Positions 45,099 through 54,033 of a stretch of DNA of 64,000 nt are shown here, piece after piece; positions within the stretch are counted from its first letter, which is position 1; the number at the start of each line of letters is the position of its first letter. The translations under genes and the position numbers were made by a program. The DNA comes from Microbacter margulisiae (lineage in GTDB: Bacteria > Bacteroidota > Bacteroidia > Bacteroidales > Paludibacteraceae): positions 1,612,001 through 1,676,000 of the forward strand of contig NZ_JACHYB010000001.1 in NCBI RefSeq assembly GCF_014192515.1, in the 5' to 3' direction. The notes below the pieces were generated by a model that ran no database searches, had not been told where the DNA came from, and saw nothing but the letters and a program-made list of their open reading frames with translations.

Positions 45099-46172
45099 TC
45101 AAATTTTCAAATCTATATATTGTTCTATTTGTTTCTCAGTAATTATTCTCACATCTTCATTGGACAAAAAGGCTTTATTCCAATCGACAATCGATTTTAG
45201 GGTGGTTTCAATATTCCAAAGAGGTTCCCAGCCTAATCTGGCTTTAGCTTTCGAGCAATCCAGTTTCAAATAGGTAGCTTCATGGGGCTGTGGATGATTA
45301 TCAATAGCATACGAAGCATCATTGCCCCACAAGGCACAAATACGTTTTACGATCCATTCGACATTTTTTGCATCTTTATCATCAGGCCCAAAATTCCATG
45401 CTTCGGCAAATGGCGCTCCATCTTGATAAAGACGTTCCGCCAGCATCAGGTATCCTGCCAGAGGCTCCAATACATGTTGCCAGGGTCGAATTGCATACGG
45501 GCTTCGTATCTTCACCTCTTCACCTTGTGTAATAGCCCGGATAAAATCGGGAATCAACCGGTCTTCTGCCCAGTCGCCTCCTCCAATCACATTTCCGGCA
45601 CGGGCCGAGGCAATAGCCACACCATGTTCAGCATAGGTCTGAGAGTTGAAAAAAGAATTGCGAAAAGCCGATGTCACTAATTCAGAGCAGGCCTTACTGT
45701 TCGAATAGGGATCATATCCCCCTAAGGGTTCATTTTCACGATATCCCCAAAGCCATTCCTTATTGTCATAACATTTGTCAGTTGTAACATTGACAACTGC
45801 TTTTATTCTGGTGGTGTGCCGGATGGCTTCCAACAAATGCACTGTCCCCATCACGTTCACTTCGTAGGTTTCCATCGGATTCTTATAAGATTCCCTTACC
45901 AATGGCTGGGCAGCCATGTGGATCACAATCTCGGGCTTTACCTGCTGCAAGGTTAACAATAATCTATTATAATCGCGTATGTCCCCAATAAAAGAAGTAA
46001 CAAGTTCATCAATATGTGCTTCTTCATATAAACTGGGAAAAGTAGGCGGTTCAAGGGCATAACCAGATACAGATGCACCCAGCTTATGAAGCAACAAGGA
46101 AAGCCATGAACCTTTAAACCCTGTATGTCCGGTAATCAATACCCGTTTCCCTTTATAAAAATCTCCAAACAT
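45099..46172 (-). CDS. rfbG: CDP-glucose 4,6-dehydratase
   Basis: The 357-residue extended SDR converts CDP-glucose to CDP-4-keto-6-deoxyglucose. NAD-binding RVLITGHTGFKGSWLSLLLH is at about 10-29, then HMAAQPLVRESYKNPMETYE, VVNVTTDKCYDNKEW and YDPYSNSKACSELVTSAF with the catalytic Tyr and Lys, and GNVIGGGDWAEDRLIPD. All are hallmarks of RfbG. It lies 52 bp downstream of rfbF. Its product feeds RfbH. Confidence 0.95.
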   Translation of the reverse strand: MFGDFYKGKRVLITGHTGFKGSWLSLLLHKLGASVSGYALEPPTFPSLYEEAHIDELVTSFIGDIRDYNRLLLTLQQVKPEIVIHMAAQPLVRESYKNPMETYEVNVMGTVHLLEAIRHTTRIKAVVNVTTDKCYDNKEWLWGYRENEPLGGYDPYSNSKACSELVTSAFRNSFFNSQTYAEHGVAIASARAGNVIGGGDWAEDRLIPDFIRAITQGEEVKIRSPYAIRPWQHVLEPLAGYLMLAERLYQDGAPFAEAWNFGPDDKDAKNVEWIVKRICALWGNDASYAIDNHPQPHEATYLKLDCSKAKARLGWEPLWNIETTLKSIVDWNKAFLSNEDVRIITEKQIEQYIDLKI

Positions 46173-46224
46173 AATTCGTGTAATTCGTCTTAATTCGTGA
46201 AATTGGTAAAATTCGTAAATACAC

Positions 46225-46998
46225 TCACCAAATTTTCCATTCGCAATGTTCGGAATTCCACATTGCCTCCAACTCTATTTTATCCCGTAATGTATCCATA
46301 GGTCTCCAAAAACCGGTATGCCGGTATCCTGCCAGTTGGTTATCTCGGGCAATGGTTTCCAAAGGAGTGCGTTCCCAAATGGTTTGATCTCCTTCCGTAA
46401 TGTATTGGAAAATCTGAGGTTCTAGTACAAAAAAACCACCATTAATCCATGCGCCATCGCCTCTGGGTTTTTCCTGAAAAGCGGTAATCATATTTTCTGC
46501 ATTAAGTTCTACTGCCCCGAATTTACCCGAAGGCTGTACAGCGGTAAGTGTTACCAATTTGCCATTTTGTTTGTGAAAATCTACCAATTGATGAAGATCT
46601 ACATTGCTTACGCCATCCCCATACGTCAACATGAAGGTTTCATTACCAATATATTTTTCCACCCGCTGAATACGTCCCCCGGTCATGGTATTCAATCCTG
46701 TATCAACTAATGTGATTTTCCACGGTTCTGCATGGGAATCATGAATTTGAATATCGTTATTACCAAGATCGATGGTAACATCCGCCTGATGCAAAAAATA
46801 ATTGGCAAAATACTCCTTAATGATATATCCTTTATAGCCACAACAAACAATAAACTCATTAAAGCCATATGCTGAATAAATTTTCATGATATGCCACAGA
46901 ATAGGCTTGCCTCCGATTTCCACCATAGGTTTTGGCTTCAAATCGGTCTCTTCACTCAAACGGGTTCCCAACCCTCCGGCTAAAATGACGACTTTCAT
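46225..46998 (-). CDS. rfbF: Glucose-1-phosphate cytidylyltransferase
   Basis: The 257-residue nucleotidyltransferase starts [20 protein letters not shown], with [40 protein letters not shown] and [19 protein letters not shown], matching RfbF. It makes CDP-glucose from CTP and glucose-1-phosphate, the first step of the CDP-dideoxyhexose branch. It lies 111 bp downstream of wzz and upstream of rfbG. Confidence 0.95.
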   Translation of the reverse strand: MKVVILAGGLGTRLSEETDLKPKPMVEIGGKPILWHIMKIYSAYGFNEFIVCCGYKGYIIKEYFANYFLHQADVTIDLGNNDIQIHDSHAEPWKITLVDTGLNTMTGGRIQRVEKYIGNETFMLTYGDGVSNVDLHQLVDFHKQNGKLVTLTAVQPSGKFGAVELNAENMITAFQEKPRGDGAWINGGFFVLEPQIFQYITEGDQTIWERTPLETIARDNQLAGYRHTGFWRPMDTLRDKIELEAMWNSEHCEWKIW

Positions 46999-47109
46999 GT
47001 ATAAACAATTTTAAACGATATATAAATCAATATCAACAATTTATGAATTCCATAATATTATAAGAGGCGTATGATTGATATAGATAAATTACGGTATGCC
47101 CAAGCAAAA

Positions 47110-48210
47110 TTATGCTTTTGAATGATGGTCAGGATATAATAGGTTCTCTTTTAGCTTTCGATAAAAATAGACAAGCACAAGAAACATTACAATCACAAAG
47201 CCACCAATCAATCCTCCCAAAACAATCCCTTTCGCTTTCCCTAATTTATGTTTCTGCAAAGGTAAAGTAGGCGAATCGATCACCTGCACCAAAGGCGTAT
47301 CCTGATCAATGCTTAATTTCAGTACTTCCAGATTCTTCTTCATCTCTATTAAGGTGGCTGCAGCAATTTGCATATCGGTTGACTTTCTAATCAGGCTTAC
47401 ACCACCTATCTGTTTTACCATATTAGGAGCATTATCCGCCAAGGCTGCTCTTGAAGCAACAGCGTTATCATACACAGCCTCGACCGAATCCGCCTGATGG
47501 AGTAATGTTTCATAATTCTGTCGGGCTACTTTGGTTTTTGTGGCTACGTAAAAATTTGTAGTAACTTGAATCAGATTCTCTACAAACAACTGCGATAACA
47601 ATTCATTTTGGGAAACGAAGGTAATATCCCCAATGCTTAATTTCTTATCTCGGCTTTGAGCCGTCAACATCGGCTTTTTGATAATGGTAGTATATATCGC
47701 CTCTAAAATACTATCCTGTGCACGGGTAAAGGTACTTTGCTGCTGATTCACCGGGAACTGCATATTACGCATCGTTGGATTTTTGCTTTTTGCCCATCCT
47801 TCCCGCAAATGATAGGTGTCTATATAGAGGTTTAACAGATTGGTTGCCTTTCCATCAATCTGAACCGGCTGTAACAAGGTATTCTCAATAAGCCGGTGTG
47901 ACATAAAAAGTGCATACAAGTTATCTCCTCCGAAAGCGCCACTGGTTCCTCCACCTAATGAAAAACCAAATTGGCTGGCCAAACTCGAAATATTTGACAT
48001 GCTACTGGATTGATCATCCTGTATAGCAAAAGAAAGGGTAGCCGTGTATGTCGGTTTAATCAGGAAAGAAGCAATAAGGCCAATTACTGCCCCTGCCAAA
48101 CCCATTCCAACCACCCATTTCTTTTTTTGTAAAATAAGCTTTTTAATCTCTCCCAGATGAAAAAGAATTTCTTGTAACGATATTTCGTCATTTGTTTTTT
48201 CCGGCCCCAT
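47110..48210 (-). CDS. wzz: Polysaccharide chain-length regulator (Wzz-type)
   Basis: The 366-residue inner-membrane protein has the Wzz N-terminal domain with a first membrane helix (VVGMGLAGAVIGLIASFLIK, about 35-54), a long periplasmic alpha-helical part (for example YETLLHQADSVEAVYDNAVA) and a second membrane helix (GIVLGGLIGGFVIVMFLVLV, about 327-346) preceded by the proline-containing TPLVQVIDSPTLPLQKHKLG. It is the first gene of the big minus-strand locus. No cytosolic kinase domain follows. Confidence 0.9.
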   Translation of the reverse strand: MGPEKTNDEISLQEILFHLGEIKKLILQKKKWVVGMGLAGAVIGLIASFLIKPTYTATLSFAIQDDQSSSMSNISSLASQFGFSLGGGTSGAFGGDNLYALFMSHRLIENTLLQPVQIDGKATNLLNLYIDTYHLREGWAKSKNPTMRNMQFPVNQQQSTFTRAQDSILEAIYTTIIKKPMLTAQSRDKKLSIGDITFVSQNELLSQLFVENLIQVTTNFYVATKTKVARQNYETLLHQADSVEAVYDNAVASRAALADNAPNMVKQIGGVSLIRKSTDMQIAAATLIEMKKNLEVLKLSIDQDTPLVQVIDSPTLPLQKHKLGKAKGIVLGGLIGGFVIVMFLVLVYFYRKLKENLLYPDHHSKA

Positions 48211-48330
48211 ATACTGATGGATAAATATGTATATAAATTATATGATAGCTATCAGTAGTTTTAGTAGATGACAAATTGATAGCCATAGCTTCTCTAACCT
48301 CTTGTTGTTTTATCAGTTATTCAGTTATTT

Positions 48331-48668
48331 AATTTCGTCTACTTTACTGCCAATGTGTAGGTTTTCGCATTGGCTGTTGTGCGTTAAGAAAAATCATGAA
48401 GCGAAACGTTAAAACAAAAACGGTTTGAGCAAAGCGAGTTTTTTTGTTTTAGCGTAGCAGAATGATTTTTTAGCTACAACAGGCAGAGCGGCGGCATTTT
48501 TTGTTTCCTTTTTTTTGCTGCAGCAAAAAAGGAAAAGCCTGTCCGGCTTGAGGACAGAATAAGATATAAAGAGAAACAACAAACAGCAGGTTAAGTATCA
48601 AAAGATAGGAATCTGTTGACAACGCTGATGGCTCTTCTTTAGCTTCATTCTATTCAATCATTATGTTA
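48331..48668. repeat. Structured repeat family B, copy 1
   Basis: Starts AATTTCGTCTACTTTACTGC. The core folds as nested stems: CTGTTGT/ACAACAG, AAAAATCAT/ATGATTTTT, TAAAACAAAAA/TTTTTTTGTTTTA, then a separate CCTTTTTT-GCTGCAGC-AAAAAAGG hairpin and GAGGACAG tail. The same unit, same orientation, is at 51495, 51992 and 53648. It is non-coding. Confidence 0.8.
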
Positions 48669-48692
48669 CTCTGCTATTCCGTTCACTTTCCA

Positions 48693-48838
48693 ACCCCACC
48701 CGCTCCGCTCGTCCCCTTTAACCAAAGGGGACAGCACTTGAGCATTATCTTCCGGCAACCATGGTAGCATTAGCTTGCTCTGGCAGATTACTCTGCCCTT
48801 CTGATGAAGGGAAGTACCCGCAGGGGGTAGGGTTAGAT
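48693..48838. repeat. Repeat family D, copy 2
   Basis: Begins CCAACCCCACCCGCTCCGC and holds the perfect GTCCCCTTT-AACC-AAAGGGGAC hairpin and the TCTGCCCTTCTGATGAAGGG and AGTACCCGCAGGGGGTAGGG phrases. It is inverted relative to 21500-21637. Confidence 0.7.
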
Positions 48839-48839
48839 C

Positions 48840-49140
48840 TTCTATATCTTCTTACCATCAGATTCTCAGATTTCTACTATCTACTTTCTACCAACTACTA
48901 AACTACTTTTCGTTTGACATCTTCTGATCTTCATTGTCAATTGTCAACTGTCCATTGTCAATTGAATCAGTTATTCAGTAATTCAGTCATTCAATTATTC
49001 AGATCGCCCGCTGTTGTTATTTCCCTATAAACGTTACACCTTAAACTTTCAACCGCAGTTTGTCGTTTGTCTTTAGACTGCTGCTTTTTTTGCCTTTGCC
49101 TATCGATCTTCGATACCTCCGCCCCGTAATCCCGTAATAT
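48840..49140. repeat. Mosaic repeat phrases
   Basis: CTACTATCTACTTTCTACC, GTCAATTGTCAACTGTCC, CAGTTATTCAGTAATTCAG and the TTACACCTTAAACTTTCAACC phrase that forms the target site of IS5 copy 1. No gene is seen. Confidence 0.65.
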
Positions 49141-49243
49141 AATGCGTGTATGTGAACTATGCTCGTTAGATTTAATGATATAAACCGATCAGCAATACGG
49201 AAATAAGCCAAGCCATTTCAACTGCAAACAAAACGGTAAATAG

Positions 49244-49825
49244 TTCAACTTTCGCAAGTAAAATAACTTGCTGATATATAAGAAAAAAGCAGCATATACA
49301 TTTGGTAAAATCACTGAATATCAGTAACTTTATGTTGTCAAACAAAATCCAAAAAATATGTTGCGACACAAAGATACAATAATACTTTCAGAGAAAAATA
49401 GCTTTTTTACTTCAAGTGAAAAAGCAATAGGAACAATGTTTAGTCTCCTTGTTTATGTTTTTAAAAGTTGCCGTATGAAATTTGAATTCCATATCTGATA
49501 ATTTGGATCAGGTAACCATTTCAGAACCTTATTTTGGATGTAGCTTAACCCTTAGTAGGAAAACCAATAACCACACTGGGAATTAACCTTATTTCCTTAT
49601 TCCATACGATAATAATTTGTTTGGAGGAGGGTGTAAAGGATTCACATCCTAACATTATCATATTTTGGATGTGAAAATTTACTGCTTGTTTCATGTAATA
49701 AGGGAATAAGGGTTGCCTGATCTTCATATGATCTATTGCTACTAAGGTTCAGCTACTTACAAAATAAGGTTTAAATCTCAACAACCTAAAGCAATCGGGT
49801 TAATTGGAGCTTGCGAAAGTTGAAT
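49244..49825. repeat. Non-coding repeat family C, copy 1, with terminal inverted repeats
   Basis: A 582-bp unit bounded by TTCAACTTTCGCAAG (49244-49258) and its exact inverse CTTGCGAAAGTTGAA (49811-49825). Internal paired segments include AACCTTATTTTGGA with ACAAAATAAGGTTT, CCCTTAGTAGG with GCTACTAAGG, and CCTTATT..CCTTATT with AATAAGGGAATAAGG. No credible frame is present. Copy 2 is at 59966-60530, clearly diverged. The termini match those of family A2. Confidence 0.8.
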
Positions 49826-49899
49826 AAATAGTAAAACTGAATAGGTAAATTAGGTAATTCATTTTCAAATTACCATATCTTCAAATCAGCACTTGTTGA

Positions 49900-50745
49900 T
49901 TATTCAAGTTCTTTTTTCTTTCGAAATTCTAACTGCTTTGCATTCAATCTTGAAACTATTTTCTTCCCTGTTTTTGCTTCAATTTCTTTACGTGTATTGC
50001 CAGCTATCATTCCTCCTTGCTTGGCAATTTTACGACTGTCTTCAAAGGTTTCAGGATTCTTCTCTTTTGATATCTCTGTGGTTGTTGCTTCAGCAAGCAT
50101 ATTCAAAACCAACTCTAAATTAGTCATGTGATCCCGTAAATTTTCCTTCTTCAGATTCTTAAAGGCTTTATATTGTTTGGTAGTAAACCCACTCCATGCT
50201 TTTGAAATCTCATCAGTAAGAATGGCATATTCTTGTCCTTTTTGTACTCCTCTGTTATCCCATTCGTCGGTCAGATCTTTACGTATTTCAATACTCTTGA
50301 GTCTTTGATTAATCCAGGCAGTAGAATAACCCTTGCGTAAATAGGTTTCCATTAATCTATCAATTCCAATTTCAGGATCTTCAATTTCATCTATTCGTTC
50401 ACGGGCAACTTGTGCCAACCAAAGCTTAAAAGGTTCCGCTTTCGGGGATGGAATAGATTGAATAAGACGAAATAATTGCTCTGTATCAGCCACATCTGTG
50501 AATCGCATCTTCCCATCTTCAGCTAACAATTTCAACCGGTTACAATTTGTAACCGTTTCATTCCCCTCTTTAAGAAGTCGGCTTTTCAATACTTTCCAAT
50601 AATTTCGGGATCCTTGAAAGTGGGGTTGATCTGTTAGAATTCCAACAACGTCAACTATTGAAAAATACCACTTTTCTCCTTCTTCATCCCAATACGTACG
50701 AATTTTTTGATCATTAAATAACTTGATAGCTGTTTCTTTGGTCAT
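49900..50745 (-). CDS. BRO-N domain protein (phage antirepressor-like)
   Basis: The 281-residue protein has a BRO-type N-terminal domain (KIRTYWDEEGEKWYFSIVDV, then VGILTDQPHFQGSRNYW) and a downstream region with FRLIQSIPSPKAEPFKLWLA and GIDRLMETYLRKGYSTAWIN, the pattern of chromosomal BRO/DinD-like proteins. The C-terminus is Lys/Glu-rich (KIVSRLNAKQLEFRKKKELE). The function is unknown; relatives include phage antirepressors and DNA-damage-inducible DinD. It lies alone between repeats. Confidence 0.85.
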   Translation of the reverse strand: MTKETAIKLFNDQKIRTYWDEEGEKWYFSIVDVVGILTDQPHFQGSRNYWKVLKSRLLKEGNETVTNCNRLKLLAEDGKMRFTDVADTEQLFRLIQSIPSPKAEPFKLWLAQVARERIDEIEDPEIGIDRLMETYLRKGYSTAWINQRLKSIEIRKDLTDEWDNRGVQKGQEYAILTDEISKAWSGFTTKQYKAFKNLKKENLRDHMTNLELVLNMLAEATTTEISKEKNPETFEDSRKIAKQGGMIAGNTRKEIEAKTGKKIVSRLNAKQLEFRKKKELE

Positions 50746-50767
50746 GTTTAATTAATTGATTAGTTAA

Positions 50768-50802
50768 TTCAACTTTCACAAACTCTATAAAGTACCTAAT
50801 GA
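50768..50802. repeat. Solo left end of an A2-type repeat
   Basis: TTCAACTTTCACAAACTCTA followed by TAAAG..CCTAATGACAGG matches the left terminus of the A2 repeats at 19169 and 59477. The rest of the unit is absent. Confidence 0.55.
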
Positions 50803-50888
50803 CAGGTAAAACGTCTAAAGTTTAAGGTGAATCTAATATCTAATGTAAATCTGTTGCCTTTTGCTATTTTCTTTAGACTTTTTAGACC

Positions 50889-51119
50889 TTAGACTTTGGG
50901 GTTTAGTGAGACACTAAACAACTGCTTAATATCAGGATTTCGTTCAAAATTTACTTCCAAAAAATACTCGAATGTTTCACCTAAATGCCGCACGGCAGAT
51001 GATTTCCCAACTTGTCGAGCACCGCGTAACAACAAAGGCTTATGATGTATATCCTCTTTCCATGTTTTTAAATGGAGGTCAATATCGCGCGAAAAATACA
51101 AGTTATTACGTTGTGACAT
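50889..51119 (-). pseudogene. AAA ATPase, N-terminal fragment
   Basis: 76 residues: NLYFSRDIDLHLKTWKEDIH and the Walker A LLLRGARQVGKSSAVRHLG, then EVNFERNPDIKQLFSV and a stop after junction sequence. This is the start of an AAA_14-type ATPase (usually about 400 residues) whose remainder has been lost. It is related in type, not sequence-identical, to the ATPases at 13573 and 16125. Confidence 0.8.
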
Positions 51120-51289
51120 ACAGATTCTAATTTACAGCAAAGATAATGGTTTTACAGAAATATACCATCACAAAATACGCATTACACCAGAAATATGCCA
51201 TCACAAATTTGGAATAATTACAGAAAAGCACCACCGTAACTAATCATATACACACTACACTACATTCTTATTGCTATCTGAATAACCGC

Positions 51290-51494
51290 TAACCACTGTA
51301 TTTTGATTTTCATTGTCAATTGTCATAAGAGATTGAATCAGTTATTCGGTTATTCGGTTATTTGAGTCATCCAACCCAACCCGCTTCGCTCATCCCCGAA
51401 AAGATTGAAGGATCGAGGGATTGAGGATTCTAACTTCCCTAACTTCCTGTATCTTCTTTAACTTCGTGCTGTTTTATCAGTTATTCAGTCATTT
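51290..51494. repeat. Mosaic repeat phrases
   Basis: TTTTCATTGTCAATTGTCA, CAGTTATTCGGTTATTCGG, AGATTGAAGGATCGAGGG and CTTCCTGTATCTTCTTTAAC occur in the usual order before a family B unit. No gene is seen. Confidence 0.65.
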
Positions 51495-51836
51495 AATTTC
51501 GTCTACTTTACTGCCAATGTGTAGGTTTTATCCGCATTGGCTGTTGTGCGTTAAGAAAAATCATGAAGCGAAGCGTTAAAACAAAAACTGTTTGAGCAAA
51601 GCGAGTTTTTTTGTTTTAGTGTAGCGGAATGATTTTTTAACTACAACAGGCAGAGCGGCGGCATTTTTTGTTTCCTTTTTTTTGCTGCAGCAAAAAAGGA
51701 AAAGCCTGTCCGGCTTGAGGACAGAATAAGATATAAAGAGAAACAACAAACAGCAGGTTAAGTATCAAAAGACAGGAATCTGTTGACAACGCTGATGGCT
51801 CTTCTTTAGCTTCATTCTATTCAATCATTATGTTAC
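51495..51836. repeat. Structured repeat family B, copy 2
   Basis: Near-identical to the copy at 48331. It has TTATCCGCATTGGCTG (a slightly longer form than copy 1) and the same nested stems; one base differs in the ACAACAG arm context (TTAACTACAAC). Confidence 0.8.
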
Positions 51837-51991
51837 TCTGTCATTCAATTATTTGATTTCCAACCCCACCCGCTCCGCTCGTCCCGGAAAAGATTGAAGG
51901 ATCGAGGGATCGAAGGATTGAGAGTTCTAACTTCCCTAACTTCCTGTATCTTCTTTAACTTCGTGCTGTTTTATCAGTTATGCTGTCATTT

Positions 51992-52334
51992 AATTTCGTC
52001 TACTTTACTGCCAATGTGTAGGTTTTATCCGCATTGGCTGTTGTGCGTTAAGAAAAATCATGAAGCGAAGCGTTAAAACAAAAACTGTTTGAGCAAAGCG
52101 AGTTTTTTTTGTTTTAGTGTAGCGGAATGATTTTTTAGCTACAACAGGCAGAGCGGCGGCATTTTTTGTTTCCTTTTTTTTGCTGCAGCAAAAAAGGAAA
52201 AGCCTGTCCGGCTTGAGGACAGAATAAGATATAAAGAGAAACAACAAACAGCAGGTTAAGTATCAAAAGACAGGAATCTGTTGACAACGCTGATGGTTCT
52301 TCTTTAACTTCATTCTATTCAATCATTATGTTAC
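51992..52334. repeat. Structured repeat family B, copy 3
   Basis: Third direct copy, about 497 bp from copy 2. Its poly-T is one base longer (GAGTTTTTTTTG). A mosaic segment with AGATTGAAGGATCGAGGGATC lies between copies 2 and 3. Confidence 0.8.
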
Positions 52335-52357
52335 TCTGTCATTCAGTTATTTGAGTC

Positions 52358-52592
52358 CTCCAACCCCACCCGCTCCGCTCGTCCCCGAAAGGATTGAAGG
52401 ATCGAAGGATTGAAGGTTGTAGCTTCTCTAACTTCCTGTTGTTTTATCAGTCATTCCGTTATTCCGTTATTCACTTTGGGGACAGCACTTGAACATCATG
52501 TTTTGGTAACCATGGTAGCCTCAGCTTGCTCTGGCAGATTGTTCTGCCCTTCTGATGAAGGGAAGTACCCGCAGGGGGTAGGGTTAGATCTT
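52358..52592. repeat. Repeat family D, copy 3, split by mosaic phrases
   Basis: The D hairpin is opened: CGCTCGTCCCCGAAAGG is followed by GATTGAAGGATCGAAGG, ATTCCGTTATTCCGTTATTC and only then CTTTGGGGACAGCACTTGA. A phrase block has replaced the loop of the hairpin found intact at 48715-48740. Confidence 0.6.
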
Positions 52593-52733
52593 CTATATCT
52601 TCTTACCATCAGATTCTCAGATTTCTACTATCTACTTTCTACCAACTACTAAACTACTTTTCGTTTGACATCTTCTGATCTTCATTGTCAATTGTCAACT
52701 GTCCATTGCCAATTGAATCAGTTATTCAGTCAT

Positions 52734-53147
52734 TTAATTTCTAATTACCGTAGGAACAATTAAAGCCTCGAGCACTTCAACATATTGATAAGCTAATTCA
52801 ATTAATGGACTTACTTCATCTGAAGTCAATCTGTAAAGATCATCATAATCGCCTGCTTGTCGCAATTCAAAAAGCTTGGAATAAAATTTAGATTGTTCTT
52901 TAGGTACAATACCTGTAGCTACAAAATTCAAACCAAAAAGGCGAATGACTCCGGAATGCGTCTGAGCCGAATAGCCATGATACAACAACAAGGCGCTTGT
53001 CATATAATAACAAGCATAATATAACCGATTCACAACAGCATTCCAATATCCTAATTTAGCAATTCCAGATGCCTCTTTCAATGTTTCTTTGGCTTTTTGA
53101 ATTCGGTAATAGATAATAGCATCCCTTTCTTCGCGACTTAAACTCAT
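52734..53147 (-). CDS. HEPN domain protein (toxin-type partner)
   Basis: The 137-residue helical HEPN protein (PF05168 type) has ETLKEASGIAKLGYWNAVVN, RLYYACYYMTSALLLYHGY and LFELRQAGDYDDLYRLTSDE. HEPN proteins paired with minimal nucleotidyltransferases form toxin-antitoxin-like modules in which HEPN is a ribonuclease-like toxin. A clear R-x4-6-H motif is not evident here, so activity is unproven. It overlaps the nucleotidyltransferase gene by 4 bp. Confidence 0.85.
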   Translation of the reverse strand: MSLSREERDAIIYYRIQKAKETLKEASGIAKLGYWNAVVNRLYYACYYMTSALLLYHGYSAQTHSGVIRLFGLNFVATGIVPKEQSKFYSKLFELRQAGDYDDLYRLTSDEVSPLIELAYQYVEVLEALIVPTVIRN

Positions 53148-53461
53148 AATTCAATTCCGTCTTTTTCTACGTTTTTATAAAAAGGAGTAAAACTTCGTAG
53201 TTTCCATTCTTGAAAGGTGTACATTTTCGGACTGAATTGTTCTCCGGCTATCCATCCGGTTTCATAAATTGGATATGCAATACGGTCAAAATCGGAAGAT
53301 TCTATATGCTGTTTATCCAATAAAATAAGCAAATCCCAGTCCGAATCAATGCGGGCATCACCACGGGCATGCGATCCAAACAAAATTATTTTTCCATTAG
53401 GATCGACAGAAAGCAAAATAAATTTGGCTCTTTGCAGTAATTCTTGTTGCAATTTTTCCAT
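53144..53461 (-). CDS. Minimal nucleotidyltransferase (MNT) paired with HEPN
   Basis: The 105-residue nucleotidyltransferase has the active-site motif ILFGSHARGDARIDSDWDLL (GS-x10-DxD). It precedes and overlaps the HEPN gene by 4 bp. MNT proteins neutralise HEPN partners, in the known MntA case by transferring AMP. The module is bracketed by family B and mosaic repeats. Confidence 0.88.
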   Translation of the reverse strand: MEKLQQELLQRAKFILLSVDPNGKIILFGSHARGDARIDSDWDLLILLDKQHIESSDFDRIAYPIYETGWIAGEQFSPKMYTFQEWKLRSFTPFYKNVEKDGIEL

Positions 53462-53647
53462 TTTTATCTTTTATTCCTGAACAACAAAACACCAGTAAGT
53501 TAATAAAATTGAATCAGTTATTACGACTTTGGGACTATGCCTCCTTAGATTGAAGGACCGAGGGACTGAAGGATTGAGGGTTCTAACTTCCCTAACCTCC
53601 TGTATCTTCTCTAACTTCGTGCTGTTTTATCAGTTATTCTGTCATTT

Positions 53648-53966
53648 AATTTCGTCTACTTTACTGCCAATGTGTAGGTTTTATCCGCATTGGCTGTTGT
53701 GCGTTAAGAAAAATCATGAAGCGAAGCGTTAAAACAAAAACGGTTTGAGCAAAGCGAGTTTTTTTGTTTTAGTGTAGCGGAATGATTTTTTAGCTACAAC
53801 AGGCAGAGCGGCGGCATTTTTTGTTTCCTTTTTTTTGCTGCAGCAAAAAAGGAAAAGCCTGTCCGGCTTGAGGACAGAATAAGATATAAAGAGAAACAAC
53901 AAACAGCAGATTAAGTTTCAAAAGATAGGAATCTGTTGACAACGCTGATGGCTCTTCTTTAGCTTC
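53648..53966. repeat. Structured repeat family B, copy 4
   Basis: Fourth direct copy, ending TTTCAAAAGATAGGAATCTG and GGCTCTTCTTTAGCTTCTGA. It lies between the MNT-HEPN module and the Wza-like gene. Confidence 0.8.
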
Positions 53967-54033
53967 TGATTCTCATTATCAATTGAATGCATCTTCTTTA
54001 ACTTCTTTCAGACAGAATTAAAACCCAGGCTTC

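Noticed and set aside
22900..48300. Invertible promoter of the Bacteroides capsule type
   Set aside because: No paired inverted repeats around a promoter were found upstream of wzz or wzi, and no UpxY/UpxZ-type genes or tyrosine invertase are present.
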